64,000 nt of DNA from an uncultured Blautia sp. (GTDB lineage Bacteria > Bacillota > Clostridia > Lachnospirales > Lachnospiraceae): the NCBI GenBank assembly GCA_946557785.1, contig CAMNTH010000002.1, forward strand, positions 124,001 through 188,000, written 5' to 3'. Positions 45,261 through 54,153 of this stretch are shown in pieces. Under the pieces are notes generated by a model, which searched no databases, was not told where the DNA came from, and was given only the letters and a program-made list of their open reading frames with translations. The translations under genes and the position numbers were made by a program. The stretch's first letter is position 1, and each line of letters begins with the position of its first letter.

Positions 45261-45265
45261 AGATA

Positions 45266-45979
45266 TTATTCCCTCCTTCCTTTACACATGCTATTGCCGC
45301 AGGATGCGCATGCACCGCCGCAGGAATCCGGGTTGCTTGGATCGATTCCTCTTTTTGCAGCACCCAGCTTGAATTTATTCTGAAGTGCAGAAAGGAATGC
45401 CAGTACAAAGAATGCACCCGGAGCCAGGATAAAAATAGTAACAGGCTCATATCCAATCTTACCTGATGCAGAATCAGCCAGAGGAAGAACCTGTGCTCCA
45501 AAAAGCTGTCCGGCACCGATTAGCTCCCTTACGGCACCAATGCAGGTTATGCTGAGGGTAAATCCAAGTCCCATGCCAATTCCATCAAACAAAGAGGGTA
45601 CGGGCGGATTCTTGGACGCATATGCTTCTGCGCGGCCAAGGATGATACAGTTTACCACGATCAGAGGAATATAGATGCCAAGGGATGCATAAAGGCTTGG
45701 AATAAAGCCTTCCAAAAGCATTTGTACAATGGTTACAAAAGACGCAACTACCACGATAAATGCAGGCATACGTACTCCGTCGGGGATGAATTTGCGAAGC
45801 AGGGAAATCATCAGGTTGGAAGCTGCAAGAACCACTGTGGTAGTCAGCCCCATGCCGATTCCGTTGGTTGCGGAGGTGGTAACTGCAAGTGTAGGACACA
45901 TTCCCAGCATCAGTACAAATGTGGGATTCTCCTTCACGATGCCGTTTATTAATCGTTCTGCAGGTGTGTTTGCTTTCAT
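45266..45979 (-). CDS. rnfE: Rnf electron transport complex subunit E
   Basis: A 237-residue six-span paralogue of RnfA (NPTFVLMLGMCPTLAVT and NCIILGRAEAYA). The C-terminus is a short cysteine-rich tail (SCGGACASCGNSMC), more cysteine-rich than the core needs; it may bind a metal or cluster. ATG at 45979 has GGAGG 8-9 bases upstream, so the longer frame to 46015 is not used. Confidence 0.95.
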   Translation of the reverse strand: MKANTPAERLINGIVKENPTFVLMLGMCPTLAVTTSATNGIGMGLTTTVVLAASNLMISLLRKFIPDGVRMPAFIVVVASFVTIVQMLLEGFIPSLYASLGIYIPLIVVNCIILGRAEAYASKNPPVPSLFDGIGMGLGFTLSITCIGAVRELIGAGQLFGAQVLPLADSASGKIGYEPVTIFILAPGAFFVLAFLSALQNKFKLGAAKRGIDPSNPDSCGGACASCGNSMCKGRRE

Positions 45980-46596
45980 TCCAGATTCCCTCCTTTTGCA
46001 AATTGAAACGTACATAATCCGGCATTAACTCCATTAGTCATAGCATTTGTGGTAATCGTGGCGCCGCTTAAAGCATCAATCTCATTGTCTGCGGAAGCAC
46101 CGCTTTTGGTGTAGGAAAATTTTTCCACCTTTTTCTCTTTGAACTGTTCCTGGAATTCAGCCGTAGTGGCTTTCATTCCAAGACCAGCCGTTTCGCTGAT
46201 ATTCAAAATGGAAATTCCATTCATAGTTCCGTCTGCTTTTACGCCCATAGCGAACTGAATGTCACCGCCGTACCCTTCGGACGAGGTTACAGTAAAGGCA
46301 TATCCTATTTCAGCACCGGCATTGTCCTTTGCAAGCATGATCTCATCAATATTCTGGGCTGTATAACCGTTTTCATCAAGATTCGCTTCGATGGCTGCAG
46401 ATAATTCCTCTGTAAGAGTAAGCTCTTCAAAGGTATCTGCATCTGCAAACACAGCCTTATATGCCTCTTCTTTTGCTTTTTTCTGCTGCTTGGCAATAGG
46501 TCCTGCCGTAATATCCTGTACAAGGCCAAGAGCCAGGCCTGAAATCAATGTGATCAAGGTAATGGCCAGCGTATCTTTTACAATTTTATTACTCAT
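45976..46596 (-). CDS. rnfG: Rnf electron transport complex subunit G
   Basis: A 206-residue subunit with one N-terminal membrane helix and an external domain carrying covalently bound FMN on a threonine, seen in DALSGATITTNAMTNGV. Its start overlaps the rnfD stop by four bases. Confidence 0.96.
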   Translation of the reverse strand: MSNKIVKDTLAITLITLISGLALGLVQDITAGPIAKQQKKAKEEAYKAVFADADTFEELTLTEELSAAIEANLDENGYTAQNIDEIMLAKDNAGAEIGYAFTVTSSEGYGGDIQFAMGVKADGTMNGISILNISETAGLGMKATTAEFQEQFKEKKVEKFSYTKSGASADNEIDALSGATITTNAMTNGVNAGLCTFQFAKGGNLE

Positions 46597-47567
46597 GCTT
46601 TGCCTCCTTTCCCGAATGCAGTGGGACGGGTCAAACGTTCGATCACCGGTACCAGCAGGTTACAGAAGATGATCGCATAGGATACGCCCTCTGCAGACCC
46701 CCCGAAGAGACGGAAGACCGCAGTAAGGATGCCAAGGATACATCCGTAAAAGAGCTGTCCCCTGGGGGTGATGGGTGTTGTAACATAATCGGTTGCCATA
46801 AACCATGCGCCAAGCATCAATCCGCCGCCGAAAAGATGGCTGAACAGATAATTCACGTCAAAGCCCATACCGGAAAACAGCATGTAAAGAATGACAAACA
46901 CGGCAAAACTGCAGATATATGTAAGGGGCACCTTAAGATCTATAATCTTAAATCCCAAAAGGATCACTGCGCCGATAAGGATGGCAATGGCAGAAGTTTC
47001 GCCGATGGTTCCCTGGATATTTCCAAGAAACAGATTCTGTACAGGTACGGAGCCTTCCGCAAATCCCTGCGCCTTTAAAGCAGCCAGAGGAGTTGCTCCT
47101 GTTACGGCATCTATAACACCGCCGAAATTCTTTTTCACAGAGAAATCCGTCATTTTTCCTGCAAAGGAAATCATCAGGAAACATCTTCCTGCAAGGGCCG
47201 GGTTCATAAAATTCTGGCCAAGGCCTCCGAACAGCTGTTTTACGATAATGATGGCAAAGCCACTTCCCAGAACCGGCATCCAAAGAGGAATCTGGGGAGG
47301 CATATTCAGCCCTAAAAGAAGCCCGGTAACTACCGCACTGAAATCTGTCACGGTATTTGGTTTATGCATCAGATAGTCATAGAGCCATTCAAAAGCCACA
47401 CTGGAGGCGACAGATACCAAAACCACCAGAAGAGCATGAAGGCCAAAATTCCATACACCGAATAAAGTAGTGGGAAGCAGGGCAAGCGCAACAAGCTGCA
47501 TGATCCTGCTTGTAGTCATCTTATCCCTGACATGGGGATTGGATGATACGTTTAACATTTGTTCCAT
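46593..47567 (-). CDS. rnfD: Rnf electron transport complex subunit D
   Basis: A 324-residue membrane subunit with covalent FMN. The flavinylated threonine lies in DAVTGATPLAALK. It has about nine membrane spans. The ATG at 47567 is set by GGGAGG; the open frame extends further without a ribosome site. Confidence 0.95.
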   Translation of the reverse strand: MEQMLNVSSNPHVRDKMTTSRIMQLVALALLPTTLFGVWNFGLHALLVVLVSVASSVAFEWLYDYLMHKPNTVTDFSAVVTGLLLGLNMPPQIPLWMPVLGSGFAIIIVKQLFGGLGQNFMNPALAGRCFLMISFAGKMTDFSVKKNFGGVIDAVTGATPLAALKAQGFAEGSVPVQNLFLGNIQGTIGETSAIAILIGAVILLGFKIIDLKVPLTYICSFAVFVILYMLFSGMGFDVNYLFSHLFGGGLMLGAWFMATDYVTTPITPRGQLFYGCILGILTAVFRLFGGSAEGVSYAIIFCNLLVPVIERLTRPTAFGKGGKA

Positions 47568-47581
47568 TTCTTTACCTCCCC

Positions 47582-48898
47582 TTATTTCTTCCTGCGGCTG
47601 GCAAGAACCATTTTCCGCATGGATTTGATACTCTGGGTCAATGGCCTTTTTGCCGGACAAACATAGCTGCAGCAGCCGCATTCACAGCATTCCATTCCAT
47701 CAAATTTCTGGAATGCTTCCATATTTCCATGTTCCGCAAAGGTTGCCAGACGTGCAGGCAGTACATGTCCCGGACAAACGCTTACGCACCGTCCGCAGTT
47801 GATGCAGGCTGTCTGGTGAGCCTGAGAAACAGGATCCTTCTCCAGGCAGAGGAATGCGGATGTAGTCTTGGTACACGGCACGTTAAGCTGATACATGGCA
47901 AAGCCCATCATGGGGCCTCCAGAGATTACCTTGGCTGTTCCGGTCTTTAAGCCTCCGCTGGCCGTTAGAAGCTCTTCCATACAGGTTCCGCAAAGCACGG
48001 TAAAGTTCTTCGGATTTTGGATTCCGTCTCCTGTTACGGTGACAATACGGCTCATAACAGGCATTCCAAGGATAACCGCCTGATAAATGGCAACAACCGT
48101 ATCCACATTATCTACCACACAGCCTACGTCTGCAGGCAGCATGGAGGAGTTGATCTCCCGTCCTGTTGCCGCGTAGATCAGGGTACGTTCACCGCCCTGG
48201 GGATATTTTGTCATCATTTCCTTTACTTCCATGCGGGGAATATCCTTTACAAGCTCTTTGAGCTTGGCAATACAGTCCGGTTTATTATCTTCAATGCAAA
48301 TATAGCCTTTCGCATGGTCAAAAATCGTCAGCATGACTCTCAGGCCTTCTACGATCTTTTCCGGTTCTTCCAGCATTCTGCGGTAATCGCTTGTAAGATA
48401 AGGTTCGCATTCTGCGCCGTTGACCAGAACATATTCAATCTTATCAGGATCCTTTGGGGCAAGCTTAACGTGTGTGGGGAAGCCTGCCCCGCCCATTCCT
48501 ACCACGCCTCCGTCACGGATCCTGGCTAAAATCTGTTCCTTTGTCAGGCTCTCCAATGGAGCAGGTATGTACTCTACACTCTCATACTGCTGGTCATTTT
48601 CAATGATAATGGAATTAACCATAGAGCCTGTTGCATTTAGTCTGGATTCAATTCCCTTCACGATTCCGGATACGGATGCATGAATGGGGGCAGATACAAA
48701 TCCACCGGCATCTGCAATCTTCTGCCCTGCAAGTACGCGGTCTCCTTTCCCCACCACCGGAACTGCAGGTGCTCCGATATGCTGGGAAAGGGGATAGACC
48801 ATTTCACCCTGCGGAAGATACTTCTCAACCGGATAGTTCTTGGACAGTTCCTTACCATCATAAGGATGAACACCACCCTTAAAGGTTAAAAGTCCCAT
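47582..48898 (-). CDS. rnfC: Rnf electron transport complex subunit C
   Basis: A 438-residue peripheral subunit that passes electrons to NAD+. It has the NAD/FMN-type GMGGAGFPTHVKL motif, YVLVNGAECEPYL, and two 4Fe-4S motifs near the C-terminus (CINCGRCVSVCP and CCECGCCSYVCPAKRPL). First gene of rnfCDGEAB. The spacer to the divergent yprB-like gene (48899-49079) is AT-rich and must hold both promoters; no clear -35/-10 pair could be assigned. Confidence 0.97.
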   Translation of the reverse strand: MGLLTFKGGVHPYDGKELSKNYPVEKYLPQGEMVYPLSQHIGAPAVPVVGKGDRVLAGQKIADAGGFVSAPIHASVSGIVKGIESRLNATGSMVNSIIIENDQQYESVEYIPAPLESLTKEQILARIRDGGVVGMGGAGFPTHVKLAPKDPDKIEYVLVNGAECEPYLTSDYRRMLEEPEKIVEGLRVMLTIFDHAKGYICIEDNKPDCIAKLKELVKDIPRMEVKEMMTKYPQGGERTLIYAATGREINSSMLPADVGCVVDNVDTVVAIYQAVILGMPVMSRIVTVTGDGIQNPKNFTVLCGTCMEELLTASGGLKTGTAKVISGGPMMGFAMYQLNVPCTKTTSAFLCLEKDPVSQAHQTACINCGRCVSVCPGHVLPARLATFAEHGNMEAFQKFDGMECCECGCCSYVCPAKRPLTQSIKSMRKMVLASRRKK

Positions 48899-49079
48899 AA
48901 ATTTATTCCCTCCTTCTTATAAAGCATTGGTATTACCATATTCAGAAACACAACCTTCTTTTGGATTTTTTGTCTGAATTCCATACTTATACTATAACTC
49001 TTTTTAGGAAAAAATTCACTACCATTTTGTCAAAATTTTGTGTATAATTAGATACAATCCAAGAAAGGAACTAGCGTTC

Positions 49080-50114
49080 ATGATTGTTAAAAAAATGCCT
49101 ATTTTACAAGGGTTTCCGGACTTTGAAAGTGTTAAAAAATTGTCGATTTCTTTTCGGCAAAAGGAGGATTTCACACCTGTTTTTTATGACATTGAAACTA
49201 CCGGACTATCACAATATTCCACTTTTTTATATCTGATCGGTGCAGTTGTCCTGGAGAATGGACAATGGGTTTTATATCAGTGGTTTGCAGATTCGGAGAC
49301 AGAGGAAAAAGAAGTACTGAAATCTTTTGCAGCTTTTGTTAAAAATTATTCATGCACCATCCAATACAATGGAAACCGCTTTGACCAGCCCTATCTGGAA
49401 GCCAGGTATAAACTTTGGGAGCTTACTTCTCCCTTTGGCTCCATGCCTTCCATTGATCTGTATCAGGCATTGAAGCCCTGCAAAGAACTTTTGAAGCTTC
49501 CCCGTATGAAACAGCCGGATCTGGAGAAATTTCTGCATCTTCCGCAAAGGCTTTTCTGCAATGGAAAGGATTGTATCCGCTGTTACAAGAAATATCTGAA
49601 AACAAAGGAAGAAGATATTTTAAGAGAGCTTCTTGGGCATAACCTGGAAGACCTGATGGGACTTGGCGCCGTATGGGAAATGCTGGCTTATGGAATGCTT
49701 TTTACGGGTGACTATGAACCAGCGGACGCAGAACTTCAGGATGAGCTTCTCCTTATTTCCTTAGTCCTTCCAGTTCCGCTCCCCACACCTTTTTCCAACG
49801 GAAATCAGCACTTCTATATAAGCGGTGAAGGAAGCTTTGTAAAACTTTTGGTTCCTTTGGATAACGGCAGGCTCCGTCATTACTATCCGGATTATCAAAA
49901 TTATGATTATATTCCTTCAGAGGATACAGCCATCCCTAAATCTTTAAGCACCTATATGGAGAAAAAATTGCGTGTTTCTGCCAGGCCGGATACCTGTTTT
50001 ACATGGTTTTCCTGTAATGAAGCTTTCCTGGAGGATGCGGACCGCCAGGCAAAATATCTAAAGCATACCCTGCCTTTTCTATTGGGCACCTTAAAGTCAA
50101 AAAGTAATTTGTGA
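49080..50114 (+). CDS. Ribonuclease H-like exonuclease (YprB-like)
   Basis: A 344-residue protein with a DEDDh-type exonuclease fold: FYDIETTGL, NGNRFDQPYLEAR and HNLEDLMGL carry the metal-binding acidic residues and the histidine. YprB homologues are of unknown cellular role. The ATG at 49080 has AGGA upstream and is chosen over 49038. It is the only plus-strand gene between 33 and 64 kb. Confidence 0.88.
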   Translation: MIVKKMPILQGFPDFESVKKLSISFRQKEDFTPVFYDIETTGLSQYSTFLYLIGAVVLENGQWVLYQWFADSETEEKEVLKSFAAFVKNYSCTIQYNGNRFDQPYLEARYKLWELTSPFGSMPSIDLYQALKPCKELLKLPRMKQPDLEKFLHLPQRLFCNGKDCIRCYKKYLKTKEEDILRELLGHNLEDLMGLGAVWEMLAYGMLFTGDYEPADAELQDELLLISLVLPVPLPTPFSNGNQHFYISGEGSFVKLLVPLDNGRLRHYYPDYQNYDYIPSEDTAIPKSLSTYMEKKLRVSARPDTCFTWFSCNEAFLEDADRQAKYLKHTLPFLLGTLKSKSNL

Positions 50115-50130
50115 CAATATCTTAAGATAC

Positions 50131-50171
50131 AAAAACCAGGCAAACCGCCCCATAGCGATCTGCCTGGTTTT
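50131..50171. terminator. Bidirectional terminator between yprB-like and rpsA
   Basis: AAAACCAGGCA/TGCCTGGTTTT, an 11-bp perfect stem with an 18-base loop. Its A- and T-rich ends serve both strands. Confidence 0.85.
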
Positions 50172-50201
50172 ATCATACATGATCATTTGTGAATAAGGAA
50201 A

Positions 50202-51287
50202 TTATTCCTCAACATATTCCTCTTCAGCCGGTGCTGCAGCTTCCAAAGCCTTCATGCTAAGGCTGATCTTCTTGTCTTCGCCATTAAAATCAACAACTTT
50301 TGCTTCGATTTCCTGGCCAATGGAAAGAACATCTGCCGGCTTTGCAACATGATCCCTGGAAATCTGAGATACATGAAGAAGTGCGTCAATTCCAGGTGCC
50401 AGTTCTACAAATGCACCGAAATCAGTCATTCTTGCAATTTTCCCATTAACAACATTGCCTACTGCAAATTTCTCTGCAGCAGTCAGCCATGGATTCTCTT
50501 CCGGGAATTTCAGGGAAAGAGCAATCTTATCACCATTAATATCCTTAATAAGAACTCTGAGTTCTTCACCAACTGTAAAGACCTTCTTCGGGTTCTCTAC
50601 TCTGCCCCAGGACATTTCGGAAATATGAAGGAGACCATCAGCGCCGCCAAGGTCGATAAATGCACCGAAATCAGTTACATTCTTCACAACACCTGTTACA
50701 GCATCGCCAACGTGGATCCTCTCCATTAATTCTTTCTGTTTTTCTGCTTTTTCAGCAAGAAGAAGCTGTTTACGGTTACCGATGATACGGCGTCTTCTTG
50801 GATTGAACTCTGTGATCACAAATTCGATTTCCTGGTTTGAATACTTGGATAAATCTTTCTCATAAGTATCGGAAACAAGGCTTGCAGGAATAAATACTCT
50901 TGTCTCTTCTACGCTGACACATAATCCGCCGTCCAGCACCTGGGTAACGGCTGCCTTTAATACTTCCTGATTTTCAAATGCTTCTTCCAAACGTTTGTTT
51001 CCTTTTTCTGCAGCGAGTCTCTTATAGGTCAGAATTACCTGGCCTTCGCCATCGTTTACTTTCAGTACTTTGGCTTCCATTGTATCGCCAACATGTACTG
51101 TGTTGGAAAGTACTACGCCTGCATCGTTAGAGTACTCGTTCTTTGTGATAATACCGTCTGCTTTATACCCGATATTCAGGATGATCTCATCTTCTTTTAC
51201 ATCGATGACAGTCCCCTGTACGATCTCTCCATTTCTGATTGTTTTTACGGAATCTTCCAGCATCTGTTCAAAACTTAATTCTGACAT
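50202..51287 (-). CDS. rpsA: S1 RNA-binding domain protein, ribosomal protein S1-like
   Basis: A 361-residue protein with four S1 domains (starting near residues 17, 100, 190 and 275), for instance DAVTGVVKNVTDFGAFIDLGGADGLLHISEMSW. It may recruit mRNA to the ribosome. In many Clostridia S1 is fused to the C-terminus of IspH; here the two genes overlap by 20 bases in different frames. GAGGAGG 9 bases upstream fixes the ATG at 51287. Confidence 0.93.
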   Translation of the reverse strand: MSELSFEQMLEDSVKTIRNGEIVQGTVIDVKEDEIILNIGYKADGIITKNEYSNDAGVVLSNTVHVGDTMEAKVLKVNDGEGQVILTYKRLAAEKGNKRLEEAFENQEVLKAAVTQVLDGGLCVSVEETRVFIPASLVSDTYEKDLSKYSNQEIEFVITEFNPRRRRIIGNRKQLLLAEKAEKQKELMERIHVGDAVTGVVKNVTDFGAFIDLGGADGLLHISEMSWGRVENPKKVFTVGEELRVLIKDINGDKIALSLKFPEENPWLTAAEKFAVGNVVNGKIARMTDFGAFVELAPGIDALLHVSQISRDHVAKPADVLSIGQEIEAKVVDFNGEDKKISLSMKALEAAAPAEEEYVEE

Positions 51288-52134
51288 GTTCTTGAACCTC
51301 CTCAATAATTTTCTTTGGGGTGGACGCCCCTGCTGTAATACCTACATAACTACTGCATTGGAACATTTCAGAATCCAAGTCTACAGGTGTTTGTATATAG
51401 TAAGTATTTTTACATTCCTTTTTACATATTTCAAACAGCTTTTGAGTATTGGAACTATGTCTGCCACCAATAACTAACATAGTATCTACCGCTCCGGCAA
51501 TGTCTCTTGCTTCTTTCTGCCGTTCTTCGGTAGCATTACAAATAGTGTTTAAAACATCGAATGTATTTAAAACATTATTATAATACCTCTTTTTCTGGAG
51601 AATTTCAACTAATTCTTTAAATTTGTTGTAATTAAATGTCGTCTGGGAAACCACGCAGATTTCCTGCCCTATATGAATGGTCAGATTTTCTGCTTCAGCG
51701 GCAGTTTTAAGAACTGTATATGATCCTTTTACCCATCCGCAGATTCCTTGTACCTCCGGATGGCTGGCATCCCCGATGATCACAATATGTTTGCCTTTGG
51801 CACTCTCCCGCTCCACGATCCTGTGGATTTTCAGTACAAATGGGCAGGTTACATCCACATATGATAAGCCTCTGGATTTCAGCTTATCATAGACCGCCTT
51901 TCCTACGCCATGAGAACGAATTACCACGATTCCGTCACGGATGTTATCCAGATCTTCTTCAGAAACGACAGAAACCCCTTTTTTCTCCAGGTCAGCCACC
52001 ACTTCTTCGTTATGGATAATAGGACCTAGAGTATAAATAGGGCCTTCGCCGGACCCGATCAATTCATAAACCTTATCTACAGCCCTTTTCACACCAAAGC
52101 AGAACCCGGCTGTTTGTGCTGTCTTTAGCTTCAT
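51268..52134 (-). CDS. ispH: 4-hydroxy-3-methylbut-2-enyl diphosphate reductase
   Basis: A 288-residue iron-sulfur enzyme for the last step of the MEP isoprenoid pathway. The three cluster cysteines lie in GFCFGVKRAV, VTCPFVLKIH and NTICNATEERQKEA. The stop codon is followed within the overlap by the rpsA start. Confidence 0.97.
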   Translation of the reverse strand: MKLKTAQTAGFCFGVKRAVDKVYELIGSGEGPIYTLGPIIHNEEVVADLEKKGVSVVSEEDLDNIRDGIVVIRSHGVGKAVYDKLKSRGLSYVDVTCPFVLKIHRIVERESAKGKHIVIIGDASHPEVQGICGWVKGSYTVLKTAAEAENLTIHIGQEICVVSQTTFNYNKFKELVEILQKKRYYNNVLNTFDVLNTICNATEERQKEARDIAGAVDTMLVIGGRHSSNTQKLFEICKKECKNTYYIQTPVDLDSEMFQCSSYVGITAGASTPKKIIEEVQEHVRIKF

Positions 52135-52152
52135 GGTTTTTCCGCCTTTTCT

Positions 52153-52824
52153 TTATTTCTTTGTTTTTTTCCAAAAAACATTGAGGATGGCAGCCACCAC
52201 TTCGTCAATGGTCATTTCCGAGGAATCTACCAGCACAGCGTCCTCTGCCTGGCAAAGGGGGGATATTTCACGGTTCATATCCCTTTGATCCCGTTCCTCA
52301 ATGTCCTTCTGGATTTCTTCCAGATTACAGTCTTCTCCTTTTTCCAGGAGTTCTTTGTAACGGCGCTTTGCTCTTGTCATAGAACTTGCAGTCAGGTAGA
52401 TTTTAACATCTGCATTTGGGAGAATTGTAGTTCCGATATCCCTTCCATCCATAACAACGCTCTGGGAAGCCGCCAGGTTTCTCTGGAGTTCCAGAAGATG
52501 CTCCCGGACTTTCGGATTTGCAGAAGTTAGGGAGGCCATCTTTCCCACTGCTTCTGTTCTTAAACGCCCATTTATATTTTCTTTGTTCAAAAGTACGATC
52601 TGCTCTCCGTTGTGATACTCAATAGAAATACCCGCCCCGCAGCAGACCGAAGCAACCGCACCCTGATCTGTGCCATCTACATGCTGATCCAGAAGATAGC
52701 AGGCCATTGCCCTGTACATTGCACCGGTATCAACATAGATAAAAGACAGCTCCTTTGCTACCCTTTTTGCGATGGTACTTTTGCCAGCCCCGGCAGGCCC
52801 ATCAATGGCAATATTATAAACCAT
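52153..52824 (-). CDS. cmk: Cytidylate kinase
   Basis: A 223-residue kinase of CMP and dCMP. P-loop IDGPAGAGKSTIAK, VDTGAMYRA and VVMDGRDIGTTILPNA are intact. It is followed by ispH and rpsA in the usual order. Confidence 0.97.
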   Translation of the reverse strand: MVYNIAIDGPAGAGKSTIAKRVAKELSFIYVDTGAMYRAMACYLLDQHVDGTDQGAVASVCCGAGISIEYHNGEQIVLLNKENINGRLRTEAVGKMASLTSANPKVREHLLELQRNLAASQSVVMDGRDIGTTILPNADVKIYLTASSMTRAKRRYKELLEKGEDCNLEEIQKDIEERDQRDMNREISPLCQAEDAVLVDSSEMTIDEVVAAILNVFWKKTKK

Positions 52825-52840
52825 GTTCTATTCCTCCTTT

Positions 52841-54079
52841 TTATGCGTTTCCAACAGCACTTGCTGCAAGATATGCAGTTGACCAGGCAATCTGAAGGTT
52901 GTAGCCTCCGGTAACTGCATCCAGATCCAATACCTCTCCGATAAAATAAAGATGCTTCATGATTCTGGACTCCATAGTTCCCGGGTTGATTTCTTTTACG
53001 GAAACGCCCCCTCTTGTAATGATAGCCTCTTTAAATTCGCCCATTCCCACAATAGTAAAAGGGAAAGCCTTTATCAGGGCACCGAAGCGCATACGTTCCT
53101 CCCTGGTAATTTCATGAACCGCTTTTTCCGGAGAAATCTTTCCAAGCTCGAGCATGACCGGAGTCAGGGACGAGGGAAACAATACGCCTATGACATTTTT
53201 AAATTGTTTATTTGGAGCAGCTTCAAATTCCCGCAGGATCCTTGCGTCCAGCTGATCTGCCGTAAGTGCAGGCTTTAAATCCAGCCATGCGGACAATTCA
53301 TTTTTTTCTAAAGCTTTGCCGATGCGGGCACTTGCAGACAAGATCATGGGACCTGTTACACCAAAATGGGTAAACATCATTTCCCCAAAATCCCGATAAA
53401 GGACTTTTTTGCCGTTTTTAATGGTCAGCTCTGTATTTCTAAGGGAAAGCCCCTGCAGCTTTGGAATATACGCCTCCTTTGTTTTTAAAGGAACAAGGGA
53501 TGGCTTTAAGTCCGTCACCCGATGCCCAGCCTCCCTTGCAAAACGGTACCCGTCTCCTGTAGAACCAGTGGAAGGATAGGATAATCCGCCAGTAGCTATG
53601 ATCACATCATCTGCCATAACCTTCTTTCCATCAGACAGCTCTATACCCACTGCATGTTCTCCCTGGGAAAGCACACGTTTTACTTCCCTGTGAAGATGGA
53701 TCGCTGCACCAGCCTGCTTCAGTTCCCGTTCCAACGCCCGGATAATATCGGAAGAATGATCGGATACAGGAAAAACCCGGTTTCCCCGTTCTATCTTCAA
53801 TGGCACGCCGGCTTTCTCAAAAAATTCCATTACATCATGATTGTTATACGTATAAAAGGCACTATACAGGAATTTTCCGTTGCTCATTACCGCAGGGAAA
53901 AGCTCCTCCGTGTCACAGGAATTGGTCACGTTGCATCGTCCCTTACCTGTAATGTACAGTTTCTTGCCTAACTTTTCATTTTTTTCAAATAGGTGTACTT
54001 CATTGCCCTTTTGTGCTGCATAAACACCTGCCAGCATTCCGGCCGGACCGCCGCCGATAATAATTACTTTACTCATCAT
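52841..54079 (-). CDS. BaiN/HI0933-family FAD-dependent oxidoreductase
   Basis: A 412-residue flavoprotein annotated in relatives as aminoacetone oxidase or BaiN. The FAD motif (IIIGGGPAGMLAGVYAA) and the family core (LYITGKGRCNVTNS, GGLSYPSTGSTGDGYRFA) are present. The reaction is uncertain. The start is either of two adjacent ATGs (54079 or 54076). First gene of the cmk-ispH-rpsA operon. Confidence 0.9.
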   Translation of the reverse strand: MMSKVIIIGGGPAGMLAGVYAAQKGNEVHLFEKNEKLGKKLYITGKGRCNVTNSCDTEELFPAVMSNGKFLYSAFYTYNNHDVMEFFEKAGVPLKIERGNRVFPVSDHSSDIIRALERELKQAGAAIHLHREVKRVLSQGEHAVGIELSDGKKVMADDVIIATGGLSYPSTGSTGDGYRFAREAGHRVTDLKPSLVPLKTKEAYIPKLQGLSLRNTELTIKNGKKVLYRDFGEMMFTHFGVTGPMILSASARIGKALEKNELSAWLDLKPALTADQLDARILREFEAAPNKQFKNVIGVLFPSSLTPVMLELGKISPEKAVHEITREERMRFGALIKAFPFTIVGMGEFKEAIITRGGVSVKEINPGTMESRIMKHLYFIGEVLDLDAVTGGYNLQIAWSTAYLAASAVGNA

Positions 54080-54109
54080 ACGTCCTTTCGTATGCTATAA
54101 GCAACACAA

Positions 54110-54131
54110 GCCCGCCGGAAAACCGACGGGC
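54110..54131 (-). terminator. Hairpin after the carboxyltransferase gene
   Basis: GCCCG-x-CGG / CCG-x-CGGGC arms with a four-base loop; the T-tract after it is poor. Confidence 0.5.
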
Positions 54132-54153
54132 ATATGTGCTTTTTTAGAGATAC

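Noticed and set aside
48899-49079. Promoters in the rnfC/yprB-like divergent spacer
   Set aside because: Several TATAAT- and TTGACA-like hexamers are present in AT-rich DNA but none are spaced correctly, so no call was made.
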